A stretch of DNA of 64,000 nucleotides, taken from the NCBI GenBank assembly GCA_961205875.1, contig OY540816.1:12348701-12412700 (forward strand), in the 5' to 3' direction. Numbering within the stretch: position 1 is the stretch's first letter; each line of letters begins with the position of its first letter. A model generated the notes under the pieces. That model saw only the letters and a list, made by a program, of their open reading frames with translations, searched no databases and had not been told where the DNA came from. Shown here one piece after another: positions 36,454 to 47,400 of this stretch. This DNA comes from Sialis fuliginosa. Its lineage: Eukaryota > Arthropoda > Insecta > Megaloptera > Sialidae. The position numbers were made by a program, and so were the translations under genes.

Positions 36454-39390
36454 AAAGATACATAAATCCCTTTTAGGTTTGAATGATTTCCAGCTTAGAT
36501 AACTAATTACTACTTTATGATTAATTTGTCTAGGCTTTATATTATAATAGAAATCATTCATGATACTATACTTACTTCTAAAAAGGTTAGTTTGCGGATC
36601 AATGTTTATTATAGATTTTTTAGGGGTGGAGGGGGCGAGAGGTTGAGCTCACAGGGTGAAGGGTCACAAAAATATTTTCTGGGGGAGAGGGGCTCCGAAT
36701 TAATATGTCACTGGGTTCGTGCAGCTAGCTTGCAAGAGTAGTCAGATGTATGTTGCATATCAAAAATGGGCATGTATCTTAATTTTAAATGACATTAATC
36801 CACTGATAGTGATTTTGTTGAATGTTTAAATTTCAAAAGTCTTATTAAAACGACATTAATTTATGTACATATTTACCATTAATACACGTGAGATAAATAT
36901 TTACAACAAAATGTTTTTCATCATGAAATATATGTTTTTAAAATTAAATATTCGTAAACATATTATTTATCAAGGTATGGAAAGGTACTTAAATGCATTT
37001 TATAGTTATATGAAATTTAAATATATTGGTTAATTTTATTTACATTTTTAATGCAAATGTTAAAAATGTCATTAATTAAATTTACTATCTTATTTTATAG
37101 ATTTAATCTTTTTATAGTATTAAAATGACAATTCATTCTCAAATGCGATAAACATATGTATATCTTTTTCATTCTTAATTTATAAACATAATACCAGGTA
37201 CCTACTTTGTAAATTATACATATTTAATAATTTGCAAATGATATATCACTAACATCATTCTATTACAATAACTTATATAAAAAGAAAGGCAAGGTCGATA
37301 ATGTGTTTTTAAATTACCAATCATTTTATATACCTACCTCATACATTCCTAATCATCTATAGATATATTTAATTGTACCTATTACTTACATTTACTACCT
37401 CGCTTGTTACCCATGATAAATATGTACAAATAAAAAATAGTATAATATAGTACTAATTACGTGACAAAAATATATTAGCAAATAAAATATTTGTCGGCTA
37501 TAAAAGTTATTAAAAGACAATCACATGTGCCATGACTTTCGATTTCTGCACCAATAGACCAGAAAACTCTCGGTCAAAATGTCGGCTCATTTCAAATAAC
37601 TAGGTTAGACCTTCAATTTACCGTGCCAAATCGTGTGCTTTATAATGGTCGTCGTTTATGGGTATAATTGTTACAGCACTTTAACACATATTTGTTATTA
37701 CTTCGTTTATATTAATGAATGATTAGATTTACTAGTTCTTCATTGTTAGGTTAAGGTCATATAGCTAAATAAATACGTAAATTTAAATGCTTGCGAAATA
37801 TCGGATCTTGTTTTAATGTGTTCTTCGAATTAGCTTGCTATTTTGTGGAAATTATTTATTTATGCAATGCTATTGTAATAATAATTATTTGTGATAATAT
37901 ATTGTTCATACGTGTGATTATTTAGATTAATATAAAATTTTTGTTTTTTTATTATTCTAAAGTTGCATATTAATTTGAATACCCGTTTTTTAATGCGTTT
38001 TATTACTAATTAAATTTTAGTTAAATTAATTTGTTTTTCAGTTTATGTATTTTACTAATATACCTAATTAAAATTATAAATAGCATAGGGAGCCTTGATA
38101 TCGATAAAAAGTTATTATAAAATAGTATAATAAAAATATATGATAAAATTACATATTAATATACAATTAATATAATAAAATTTCAAGTGATCAAAAATGT
38201 TAATATTAAGCAAGCCTCGACTGTACAATTATAAAAATGTTGAAATATATTGAATATTTTCCAATAGAGGTATTTTACTTTATTAATAAATATTTAATTT
38301 AGAATGTAATTCAGTATATTTTGTTATTTTAAATTTACTGTTGTTGGGGGTAAAGGAAAAAGCACATTTATATGTATGTAGATAATACAAATATGGATAT
38401 TTAAATAATTGTGAAACAACAATTTATCTCTAACGTAATTCAGTTGTTTTGATGTTACTATATTTGCAAAGCATATGATGACGTTACTCATTTTTGAGTG
38501 CTTATAAAATATTACCTTAGATAAACAAATTACGAAAAATACAAAGATTTAGCGTACATAATTTTTATAAACATTAATTTTTTACTATAAGTAGGTATAT
38601 ATAAAAATACTAGCTAATAGAAAAAATGAGGATGACAATTTCATTTTTAAAAAGAATAATACAGTACAGTAATTGGTGATAAAAATAAACAAACTAATAA
38701 TCAAATTTAGAAACATTTAATTTACGCATTTTTGTAGCTTAGAAAGTGAGATATGATCATTTTTAATAATTGTGTTTTTATAGTTAATTATTATATAAAA
38801 AGAAAATTTTATATCTTGTCAGTGAAAACAACTTCCTGGTTTGTAATCAATTAAACGTAATGATTTACAAACAATAAACGTTTTCATTTTCATTTATCAA
38901 AACAGTAAATGGTTGATATTTCATCTTAATAAATACAAAAAAATTTTATTTTCTATTCAAAAATATATCACTAACGTATGGGAAAAATGTCGGTGTAAAT
39001 ATGTCTTACTCTATTTGATACGAAGTATGATATACTATAGTTAGCATTATATTTAACATAGATTTTGAAATGTTACTATATTATTGATAACATAGGTAGT
39101 ACATAGACCATAGACCTACTCGTTTTTTTAAAGGACGGCATTTTTCCACCAATCAGATGGTTAAATTTAAAAAAATATTTTTTAATGCATTTATTTTATT
39201 CTATTAATGATAATTACAAAAAAAAATCAAATTTTCGAATAAAAATAGTTTCAGTTTTAATGGGTTAATGAAAGGGTAAGCCAATCTTCCTCATAAAATA
39301 TAATTATTGCAGATAAACGAATTCTTGCTGTTTGCATTGAAAATATTGTAAATGTTGATAATGTCTCCCATTTATTTTTTCCTTTTTCTG
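36454..39390. other. AT-rich intronic DNA with one G-rich patch
   Basis: About 36620-36700 is G-rich (GGGGTGGAGGGGGCGAGAGG, TGGGGGAGAGGGGC) and resembles transposon internal sequence without a clear partner. A GTTGGGGGTAAAGG patch lies at about 38343. No exon noticed. Confidence 0.35.
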
Positions 39391-39394
39391 GGGT

Positions 39395-39475
39395 CTTATA
39401 TACAGCTGGCTGGCGCCCAGGTGCTTTGTACTCGTTGATATCCCCCTGTGACCGGCCCTGCGAATAGGCATATAG
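39395..39475. repeat. CCGGCCCTG-type transposon fragment
   Basis: CTGGCTGGCGCCCAGGTGC and CCCCTGTGACCGGCCCTGCG. Related wording in the opposite orientation is at 51925-51990 (AACCGGCCTTAGCAAGTCCG, GGCGCCCTGGGTGAG) and about 63280-63480. A short degenerate piece of a common insect transposon. Confidence 0.4.
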
Positions 39476-39769
39476 TTTTGTTAAATCAATATTTAATATG
39501 CAGATATTATTCATTATCGGTTTTCAGAATTAAAATTAACGTTTGTATAGAAAGTAATGAAAATTATGCGAAAACAACAAAAAAAAACAATTTGCAGTAA
39601 ATTTCATCATAATAATTTAAATTTTATCAATTTTGAATACAAATTTTTTGATAATGTTTACTATGTATTTTTATCAGCTTTTGCCAGCTGTTTTTAAGGT
39701 TTTCCCTATACTCAAATTCTGACTCATTTGTTAAACCGCTTCGCGGTATATTTGTACGAAACATGCTGT

Positions 39770-40075
39770 AGTATATCATATCGGCTGATGTTTCTACATA
39801 ATTCTTCAGCAACATCTGACAATTGGCATTGATAATGAATTACTGAAAGGACAACGAGAATGCAGCGGCTCGCTTATCACGAATGTCAAGTGCAATAAAG
39901 AGAGCATGACGGATCGATAATTGTATATTGTACATGCATCATCCTTTAACAAATTAATGTAGTTAAGTGCCTTTGACGGAGACGATATGTGGTTGAATAG
40001 CATTGAAATTGACTTCAAAAGACATTGGGCAATTCTGAGAAGTATTTTCTGTTTATACCACACCTGATGTATTTA
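39770..40075. pseudogene. coding-like block, strand unresolved
   Basis: Composition rises in G+C. On plus, behind a good acceptor TAATTCTTCAG (ends near 39809), a frame reads QHLTIGIDNELLKGQREC.. to TAA near 39919. It continues in the same frame after two stops as AFDGDDMWLNSIEIDFKRHW to TGA near 40065. On minus, the same DNA has an uninterrupted 85-codon frame (39806-40063). The plus reading looks more protein-like but is broken. Most likely a decayed transposon or gene fragment; family not recognised. Confidence 0.3.
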
Positions 40076-40246
40076 AATAAGTAATTATATACCGCACTGT
40101 TCCTTATGATGAGATGACTTACTTGGGCGTCGATTCGATTTTGTTAATGGGGTACAGATATAAGGGAGGTTATTTTTTTGCAATTATAGAAATGTGGAAA
40201 TGTCACTGCTAAAACAATTTGTAAGTTTTTAGATTTTAATACAGGT

Positions 40247-40400
40247 GACGAGACTTTCTTCGATTTTGTTTCGGTCTCGAAATTGAGATCGAGGTAAGTT
40301 TGGCTCAAATTTGGACGATGTAAGTCCAAGACGATATTAATTGAATTTTTTAATCTCTCGTCGAAAGTCTTGCCGGGACTAGACGATACTTACCTAACTC
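40247..40400. repeat. GAGACGAGA-type degenerate repeat
   Basis: GACGAGACTTTCTTCG, GTTTCGGTCTCG, TTGAGATCGAGG, TCTCTCGTCGAAAGTC, GACTAGACGATAC. Related stretches at 23083, 57928 and 63541. Non-coding. Confidence 0.4.
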
Positions 40401-40614
40401 TTGTTTCATGTACAGCGAATATTTTTGTTAGTATATAAATATTTTTATTATTTTATCCTATTCCTAATATTGTATTAGATATTTAATGGCTAATATAATT
40501 ATCGCATTAATGATATAATTATAAACTATAATTCAATAATAGTGACGTTAAAATATAATAAATAATAACAACTTAATTACTACTGGAAAAACGAAGAAAC
40601 ATCCAGTCTGGAAC

Positions 40615-40680
40615 TGTTAGACTCCCGATGAGGACTTCTTCTGAAGTCGAAACACGTGTCGAATGGCATTGTTTTATTGT
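40615..40680 (+). ncRNA. degenerate hammerhead-ribozyme-like sequence
   Basis: Order of parts: CCGATGA (40625-40631; hammerhead core is CTGATGA), a 6-bp hairpin GACTTC-TTCT-GAAGTC (40633-40648), GAAA (40649-40652), palindrome CACGTG (40653-40658) able to form a very short stem III, then TC at 40659-40660 where cleavage would be expected. This order matches type-I hammerheads with tiny stem III, known from Penelope-like retroelements. The first core U is C, one G is bulged beside stem II, and I cannot pair stem I well, so activity is doubtful. Confidence 0.35.
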
Positions 40681-40707
40681 AGTTAGATGTATATTTTTAG
40701 TTTAGTG

Positions 40708-40899
40708 AACAACTTAATTGTCTAAACGTCAAAAATTCAATGAAGATAAAAGTAAATGCAAGCTTTCGATTCACAGAATCATCGTCGGGCTTTTTAGAAG
40801 GAATAAAATTTGAGATTACGACATCTGGTGATGATTCTGTGAATCGAAAGCTCACATTTATCTTCATTAAATTGCTGACGTTTAGACAATTAAGTTGTT
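40708..40899. mobile_element. 192-bp fold-back element with long arms
   Basis: Left arm 40708-40783 (AACAACTTAATTGTCTAAAC.. to ..TTCACAGAATCATC) and right arm 40830-40899 (GATGATTCTGTGAATCGAAAG.. to ..GTTTAGACAATTAAGTTGTT) are inverted repeats with few mismatches around a 46-bp spacer. It lies directly downstream of the hammerhead-like segment, and both could be parts of one Penelope-type terminal region. Non-coding. Confidence 0.7.
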
Positions 40900-41700
40900 A
40901 TTATTTATTATAAAGTATTTATATTATTTGAGATAATATTATTGTATTTTATTCTCTATTTAAAATTCATACAGATGCACATGCTCTACCTTGCTGTATA
41001 CTCATGGTGCCAATCATATATGTAGTTATTACTCGTGTAATAACAAAGATATAAAATCAATGTATTGAGGGTCAAATGAAAGATTTTAAGAGTAGTATGA
41101 ATTTATTACAAGATTATATCTTTATTATTTATATTTCACAAAAAATGAAATAAACTGAGTCGAATTATTGAACAGTATTAAATATTGATGATTAATATGG
41201 ATACATTTTTTTAATATTTATAAAATAACAGTATATTTGTATTAATTAATTATAAAAGATGTACAATTAAAGAAAGAAGAAATCCTTGAGTGTTATGAAA
41301 TATATCTAAAATGGCAACATATTTGAAACGCCCACATTTTCATTTATTAATTTTTCTATACAAATGCAATACTGACACGATAACTTTGACCTCTTTTTTT
41401 ATTCATAGTTTTGTAGATAGAATGTATGAGCATATATACCTACGTATTGTTTATATCTAAAAATACATTTCTACACAGATGCACATTATTGCTAACTATA
41501 ACACATTAGCTGTTACCCACGACTGTGGAATTTAAGTTAGTGAAAACAGCACCATTAAAATAGGTTAGGTAAATAATCCAGATTTATTTCAATAAAACAG
41601 GTTTTTAGTTTCGCATTTGCACGATAGATGTCATCTAACTGACATAACCTATCGCACGTATAAATTTCACACTCATTTTTTATCTAATAAATTTTTGGAC
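40900..41700. other. intronic AT-rich DNA, nothing recognised
   Basis: No exon, repeat partner or motif of note was seen. Confidence 0.35.
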
Positions 41701-41708
41701 TATATTTC

Positions 41709-41815
41709 AGATCTGACAAATCGTTATAGATCTTTGCAGGTCTCCACAGTGAAAAAATATGATCTCAAAATGCAGATCTATCAAGATCTGATTTGATCAC
41801 TTCAGATCAGAATTT
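41709..41815. repeat. cluster of AGATCTGA-like words
   Basis: Seven GATC-centred words in about 105 bp (CAGATCTGAC, TAGATCTTTG, TGATCTC, CAGATCTATC, AAGATCTGATT, TTGATCAC, CAGATCAG), directly before a transposon tail. May be a decayed tandem array. Confidence 0.4.
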
Positions 41816-41821
41816 TTTTCC

Positions 41822-41970
41822 CGGGTAGACTATGTCTTACCTCAGTATGCAAGCTATCTCTTTGTCAAATTTCATTAAGATCGGTTCAGCGGTTTAGCTG
41901 TTAAAAGGTTACAAACAGACAGACAGATAGACATACACACTTTCTCATTTACATATATTATTAGTATGGG
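41822..41970 (+). mobile_element. lepidopteran LINE/SINE-type tail
   Basis: CCCGGGTAGACTATG, AATTTCATTAAGATCGGTTC, AGCGGTTTAGCTG, AACAGACAGACAGATAGAC, ACACACTTTCTCATTTA, ending ATATTATTAGTATGGG. This order of words is very common as the 3' end of RTE-like LINEs and their SINE partners in moths and butterflies. Strongly 5'-truncated. Confidence 0.6.
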
Positions 41971-42704
41971 TAGTAATGATTTGTGTACAGTTTTTTTATT
42001 TATCACAAATATGGATATATTATTATGTTGTTAAATTATATTGATATATGCATATAAAAACTATAGTATAATATTAAATGTAGGTTTTCTATTATTAACT
42101 GTATTCTATGTATTTTATACTTTCCTCATGCAAGATGGTCTCTTTGTTCAAAATTTTCTATGAGCAAATGTCTACAAAATAATATATAATTTATAATAAT
42201 GCATACACTCTTGAATGGGTTCTATTTGAATGATTTCAACCTTCAAAGTTATTAATAAACGACTTTCAATATTTATATTTTTTCTATAATAGAAGTTATA
42301 TGTTATATTTAATGAGCAAATATGTTAGAATTATAAGACACAAGAACTGGACGAACCATTAAAAATAATAGGATGCATTCACGTTTTGAGAACTGTAATT
42401 AATTCTTGGATTTTTATCAGATAAGAAGAGTTTTGAATGTCCACTATAACAGAAGGAAACATCAGCAACCGTTATTAAAAAGACATTTGGTCTCGATCAA
42501 AGCAAAATATGTGTCGGTTTGTGTTATATTGTATACTTACTTTATTTAGTCGTTCTTTATGAAAGGTTTTTATTTTGGTTTTATCACGAGCAAGTTCTTT
42601 ATTATACCTACCTTAGGTTTTTTTGGAGTTCTGCAAATGCAATGTGTGGCTAATGTCCGATAATATAAAGAATTTGCTCTCGAGCAAAAGCTAAGCTAAC
42701 GCTA
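41971..42704. other. intronic AT-rich DNA, nothing recognised
   Basis: No repeat partner, exon or motif of note. Confidence 0.35.
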
Positions 42705-42837
42705 TCTTTGGGGTATTAAATATAAATGACAGTCACTGACGATTCTTATCAATGGTATGATATATTGGGTGTTAACATAGGTAAGATTGTCCGTTTTTCC
42801 AAATTTAAAAATGCGTTCCAAAATTAAAATATATCCG

Positions 42838-43004
42838 CAGTGGTGAGATATAAAATTTTTAACAAAGGGCTCGCTCATAGTTAAATAAAAAAAATTAATG
42901 TTAATTATATATGTCATTAGTTGATTTATTTATAAAAATAATACATATACGTATTAACAAAAGGTTCGTGCGAGCCCCTGTGAGCCCTCTACAGCACACC
43001 ACTG
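42838..43004. mobile_element. hAT-like miniature element nested in the mariner
   Basis: Begins CAGTGGTGAG and ends ACACCACTG. GGGCTCGCTC on the left and GCGAGCCCCTGTGAGCCC on the right are further inverted similarity. Flanks TATATCCG (42830-42837) and GCTATACG (43005-43012) agree at five of eight positions, compatible with a decayed 8-bp duplication. Non-coding. Confidence 0.55.
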
Positions 43005-43098
43005 GCTATACGTCATTCGAAAGTAAATTTTCTGCTCTACAAGTTGATGTATTTGTTTTTATGCTAAATTTATTATTTTATTAAAACAAGTCTTCAAA

Positions 43099-43372
43099 AT
43101 GGAATGTCAAGTGGACAAAAATGAGCACTTTCGACACCTCCTTCTGTTCGCGTTCAATTAAGGGAATAAAGCCGCCAATGTACGTAGAAAAGATTCTCCA
43201 GACCTCGCGCCGTCGAATTTTCCACCTTTCGAACGGTTTGTGCGGCGTTTCCTTCAATAATGACGTCGAATCGCGGAAATGATTGGACGAAATCTTAGAG
43301 TCAAGACTGGATGGTTTTTATCGAAGAGGCATCGAAAAACTTGTAAAAACGTTGATAAGAAGTTGTAATTGA
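43099..43372 (+). pseudogene. mariner transposase remnant (N-terminus fused to C-terminus)
   Basis: The ATG at 43099 starts MECQVDKNEHFRHLLLFAFN, which matches the mariner N-terminus (HFRH.LLF.FN followed by K.A). It is followed at once by a stop and GNKAA. About 45 bases later a different part of the transposase appears: SPDLAPSNF, the conserved motif next to the third catalytic Asp of the DD34D domain. The last part reads FYRRGIEKL..., the C-terminal mariner motif, in another frame, ending TGA at 43370-43372. The middle of the gene, including most of the helix-turn-helix and the first two catalytic aspartates, is deleted. Stops and frameshifts make it dead. Confidence 0.8.
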
Positions 43373-43612
43373 GAATACATTATTGACTAATTAGTTCTAA
43401 TTTTTGTTGTTGTGTCCTCTTGCCCTCTTCATTTGGAAAAAAGGAGACACAATTTATGTAAACACCCAATGTATGAATTACCTTGACGCACGTGCGTTAA
43501 GTAGAACTCAGCGATCTAAAATCAGTAATGACAAGTGTACACCATAAAAAGCATATAATTTACATTATTATACATTTATTACTACTGATCTTAAATAACA
43601 GAGCAAAATAAC

Positions 43613-45550
43613 GATTTGACACCTCGCAGTTAGCAACGTTAATTTAGTTTTTTCTCTAGAGCAATAATACCTGACATAAGAATACGTTATATTTAGAAAC
43701 TAATATTTCTTATAAATATTAAAGATTTTATTGCTTCTATGGATATTTCTAACATATTGCAGGGGTTATTTTGAGAAAATGATAGTGACCTTTTTTTTGC
43801 TCTACACACACTTTTTATATTTTTCTTTCTACTTGCAATTTTTCAACTACGCAAATTAGCTTTTACAACTGCATTATTCATTTTTGGAACTGCAGAAACA
43901 AACTACATGACAACTACACACTAAAATAACCCCTGATATATTGGTTTCTAAATCTAAATATCAAAAGGTTTTTCAACGTGCTGATTGAAAACATTGAAAC
44001 AAAAAACAAACATAAAAGCTGTTTATATGCAAACACATAATATTGCAAACATACCTCTCTATTCACTACCTTCTCAATTTGCACGCGTTAATAATGTACT
44101 CAATGAGCGCCGTGTATTACACAATAAAAATACTATCCATCAATCAATTACGAGATGTTTACGTATCATTCCAATCTTTAAATAGATTTTCCCGTGATAT
44201 TTTCTTAGACGATTAATAACGATAAAGATAATTCGAACGTTTATTTTCGAATCGTTGCAATATTATCCATTAAATATAGATTACCTTAATATATTACACG
44301 TGCAGATGGTCATGTCTATTCTATCAGTTATCATTTCCTATCGCTGATCATTGTGCCCATGAGCGTTATTTGCTAAATTGCACTGATGTTCTCAGTTCAC
44401 TCACGTATGGTAATACAAATGTATATAGGTATATACATATATAATATAATCTACATACTGGGGCATATACAGGGTAATATGTAAAGTAAATTGATAAAAT
44501 ATTTTTTAAATAATCTTTATTAATGTATGTACCTACTTCTGTTACCACTGCATTAATCAATAATTAATTATTTCAAATAAACATTGAAACTTAATTATTT
44601 TTTTTTGATTTTCAAGATAAAAAATAATCTTTATGATAGTAATATAATTTTTATTTTTTAATTGATTAATCCTTCGGATTGTTTATTGTAAGTATATCAG
44701 ATTGAATCAACGGAATATTGATGAAAATAGGAAGTTTGTGTAATATAAAGTAGGTATATAAAAATAGACAACGATATATTTTATCCCATGCTTGTTTGTT
44801 GATATTCAGTATCCTTTAAATGTAAAATACATTTTCCCAAATATATACAATGTATATTTTGTACATACAAAAACACAACTGCGTTTTATAGAAATTAACC
44901 ATTAACTAACTAATGAATGACATATATACCTCAAGTATCTATCTATATTTTGGTTTTCTTTCTGTTCACAACTCTCCACAATTTTTAATCGTAATATTCA
45001 ACTTTTAAAAAAAATGTTCATATAATTCTTAAACATTCTATAAATGAATATGTACACATTTAAATTCCATGTCATAAATTGTCGCGAGTACAAAAGTCAG
45101 AATGATAACATGATTGCTACAGAACCAATCATATCCTCGCCATGATCAGAATTATAAATTATCTTGATTGTTGAAAGTATTGAAGACAATGACTTAAGTT
45201 TTGCAAACTACTCGTTTAATATTTTAACTGTTACTATAGTATCTATCATATCTACTTTAACATGTACCTACCTACATTTACAGATTAATTAGTTTTCATT
45301 TTATTTGTTGAATTTATGTATTCAGTGCGACAGAATTGATTATTTAGTTTTATTTATTAAAATATCGTAAATTTCAATTGATTTTTATTAATATGTATAT
45401 TAGTTATGGGATCATCGCTGTTCAATGATAAGAAATGTTACTAAAAGTAGACTTTTTCAATTTGTAAAATATAAATGTATTTAATTTTCTAGATATACTG
45501 TTATGAACCATTTGAAATATAATTAAAATAAAAAAATCAAAAAAATTAAT
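43613..45550. other. intronic AT-rich DNA, nothing firm
   Basis: A pair of words around ATATTGCAGGGGTTATTTTG (43755-43774) and AAAATAACCCCTGATATAT (43923-43941) are inverted, suggesting a small 190-bp inverted-end element. Otherwise no gene recognised. Confidence 0.35.
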
Positions 45551-45860
45551 AATACATAAATTCTAGATAATAATACTACCTATGATTTTTAACTTGACCA
45601 TTTTTCTCTGATTCGCACTGTTTCAAAGTAATTCGAAAAATTCAAAAATCGACATTAGTAAACATCCGTATGCGGTTGAAAGATCGTTTTCAAAAATAGG
45701 GAGTTTTCTTCTCAGATAAAAATTAATCTTAAATATAAAATTTCACCCTTCTACGATTTGTTTTATTTGAGTTACAGCGCTTACAGACAAATCGTCACAC
45801 ATACATGAAGGTGAAAATATTCTAAATGAATTCAGGGAAGGTCAAAATGGATAATTCCAT
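45551..45860. repeat. dispersed repeat, copy 2 of a pair with 28497-28790
   Basis: Same order and orientation as the first copy, slightly longer. It extends on the right through CCATCAAAATCCGAAAAAAATCGG into AT-rich DNA. Non-coding. Confidence 0.7.
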
Positions 45861-46564
45861 CAAAATCCGAAAAAAATCGGCTTTACTATACTTACTTAAT
45901 ATTTCATATACATGGATATAAGAAAGTAAAAATGCATATCAAATAACCAGTGAATAATTACGTTAATTTAATGCCCTACAAACACAGGCATTTCTCTAAC
46001 AACGAACCGAACCATTTCTAATCAATCATGACAAATATTTTCGTAATTAATTTTCATTACCAATAACTAAATACTGCCATAGAAAGTGCAGGCACACACT
46101 TTCTTCGTTGAACTTGACCGTGTATGGGTTGCCTACACACGTGGAGATAACACGCCTGCATACAAAAACATTTTTGTACGTCAGTAACTGTTAAATTGCT
46201 ACACTTAAGTGTATTTGTAACAGTGAAAATAGTAACTTTTAATGCAATATTATATATTCACAAACAGATATCGGTAAATAAAAACATGTTAGTATGTACA
46301 TATGTTCTGTAAGGTCTGTAGTAGATAAATCAGTTCATTACAGTTAATTTGCAGATAAATATTTAAGTGTTGTTGAATTGCTTCTGAATATCAAAACGAG
46401 CTAAACAAAAAAAGCATGAGGTGGATTTGCATGAAAATAAACGAGATATGTAAATAATAAAGTATTTTAAAGTTAGCATGCGTCATATAGAAGTTATGAA
46501 ATTATAATATATTTATTTTATATTATTCTGGAAGTAGGTACACATTTCTAACACCAGGTGTTAT

Positions 46565-46690
46565 GCAGTGTTTAGACCAAAGAAAATAAAACAGCAACAC
46601 GGTGTTTGAAAACACATCGTATTTGAAAATGCATAGCGTTTATTGCACTTTTGTCAAAAAGACACGATGTTGCTGTTTTTTTTTTTTATG
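46565..46690. mobile_element. hairpin element of the CAACA(C/T)CGTGT family, longest copy
   Basis: Left end GACCAAAGAAAATAAAACAG, CAACACGGTGTTTGAAAAC. Right end CTTTTGTCAAAAAGACACGATGTTGCTG. The two CAACA..GTGT blocks are inverted. Other copies at 15047, 16115, 32690 and 50268. Non-coding. Confidence 0.55.
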
Positions 46691-47194
46691 TAATAAATAT
46701 AGAATATTTTCGCAAGCAAAAGCAAACCAAAATCTTTTTAGTGGGTATTTCCAGCACGATTGATAATTGTATTTTGGGAAATTTAGTTTCTATAAAATCA
46801 AGTCCATGTATAATGAAAAATGGGTGTGACTATGTCAGGATACACAGTCGAGGGATTGACGTGATTACGTGGAGTGGGGTTAAATAAAAATCAGACTCAT
46901 GGATTGATACATCTTTAATTTTTTTTTGTTACACAGAAACGTTTTAATATCTGTAAAACGGACATCAAATGTTGCCGTAAACTTAGATTAAATAAAGAAA
47001 TGTATAACCAGTATTGTATAATATAGTTATTTCTTATGATTTGAACAAACATAAAAACAATTTTTCAATTCAATTTATTAATATTTACAAGCGCAATCGT
47101 GGACATACAAAATTTAATTTTTTGTTGTTGTTTTTATATAATATTAAATAATATAAATTTTTTTTTTTATTTTTACTTGTACCTCGTAAATCTA

Positions 47195-47400
47195 ATCGAG
47201 ATCTATAATTTGAGACCAAAACCCGCGTGGTAACTTCTCTGAGTGTCGAGATATACTGATTATAAATTTACACTAGCGCACAAATTGATCTCAGCGCGTT
47301 ACATCAAGTTTCTGAAATGCCTACCCAGCATCTGGCGTAAAACAATAGACGTTATTCACGTCAAAATCGGTACCCTGTAAAAAGATTTTGATTTGATATT
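47195..47400 (+). other. G+C-richer block with a 45-codon open frame
   Basis: From about 47241 a plus frame reads VSRYTDYKF..., through KLISARYIKFLKCLP and IWRKTIDVIHVK, to TAA near 47379. There is no start codon and no convincing splice pair. Contains an inverted GACGTTATTCACGTC. Best guess is a transposon fragment; no family recognised. Confidence 0.25.

Larger units (their letters stand above)
42763..43471 (+). mobile_element. internally deleted mariner element
   Basis: Ends TATTGGGTGTTAACATA (left) and TATGTAAACACCCAATG (right) are inverted with two differences. TA lies immediately outside on both sides (42761-42762, 43472-43473), the mariner target duplication. It contains a deleted transposase gene (43099-43372) and a nested hAT-like insertion (42838-43004). 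With that insertion removed only about 535 bp remain, against roughly 1.3 kb for a complete mariner. Confidence 0.75.
42705..43612. repeat. older repeat split by a mariner insertion
   Basis: The left half (42705-42762) and right half (43474-43612) match 14850-14915 and 15253-15345. The mariner at 42763-43471 lies exactly between them, flanked by TA on both sides, so the insertion history can be read. Confidence 0.55.

Noticed and set aside
40830-40860. TGATGATTCTGTGAATCGAAAG looks like a second hammerhead core
   Set aside because: The hairpin overlaps the core bases, and the sequence is simply one arm of the fold-back element; no stem III or cleavage triplet follows.
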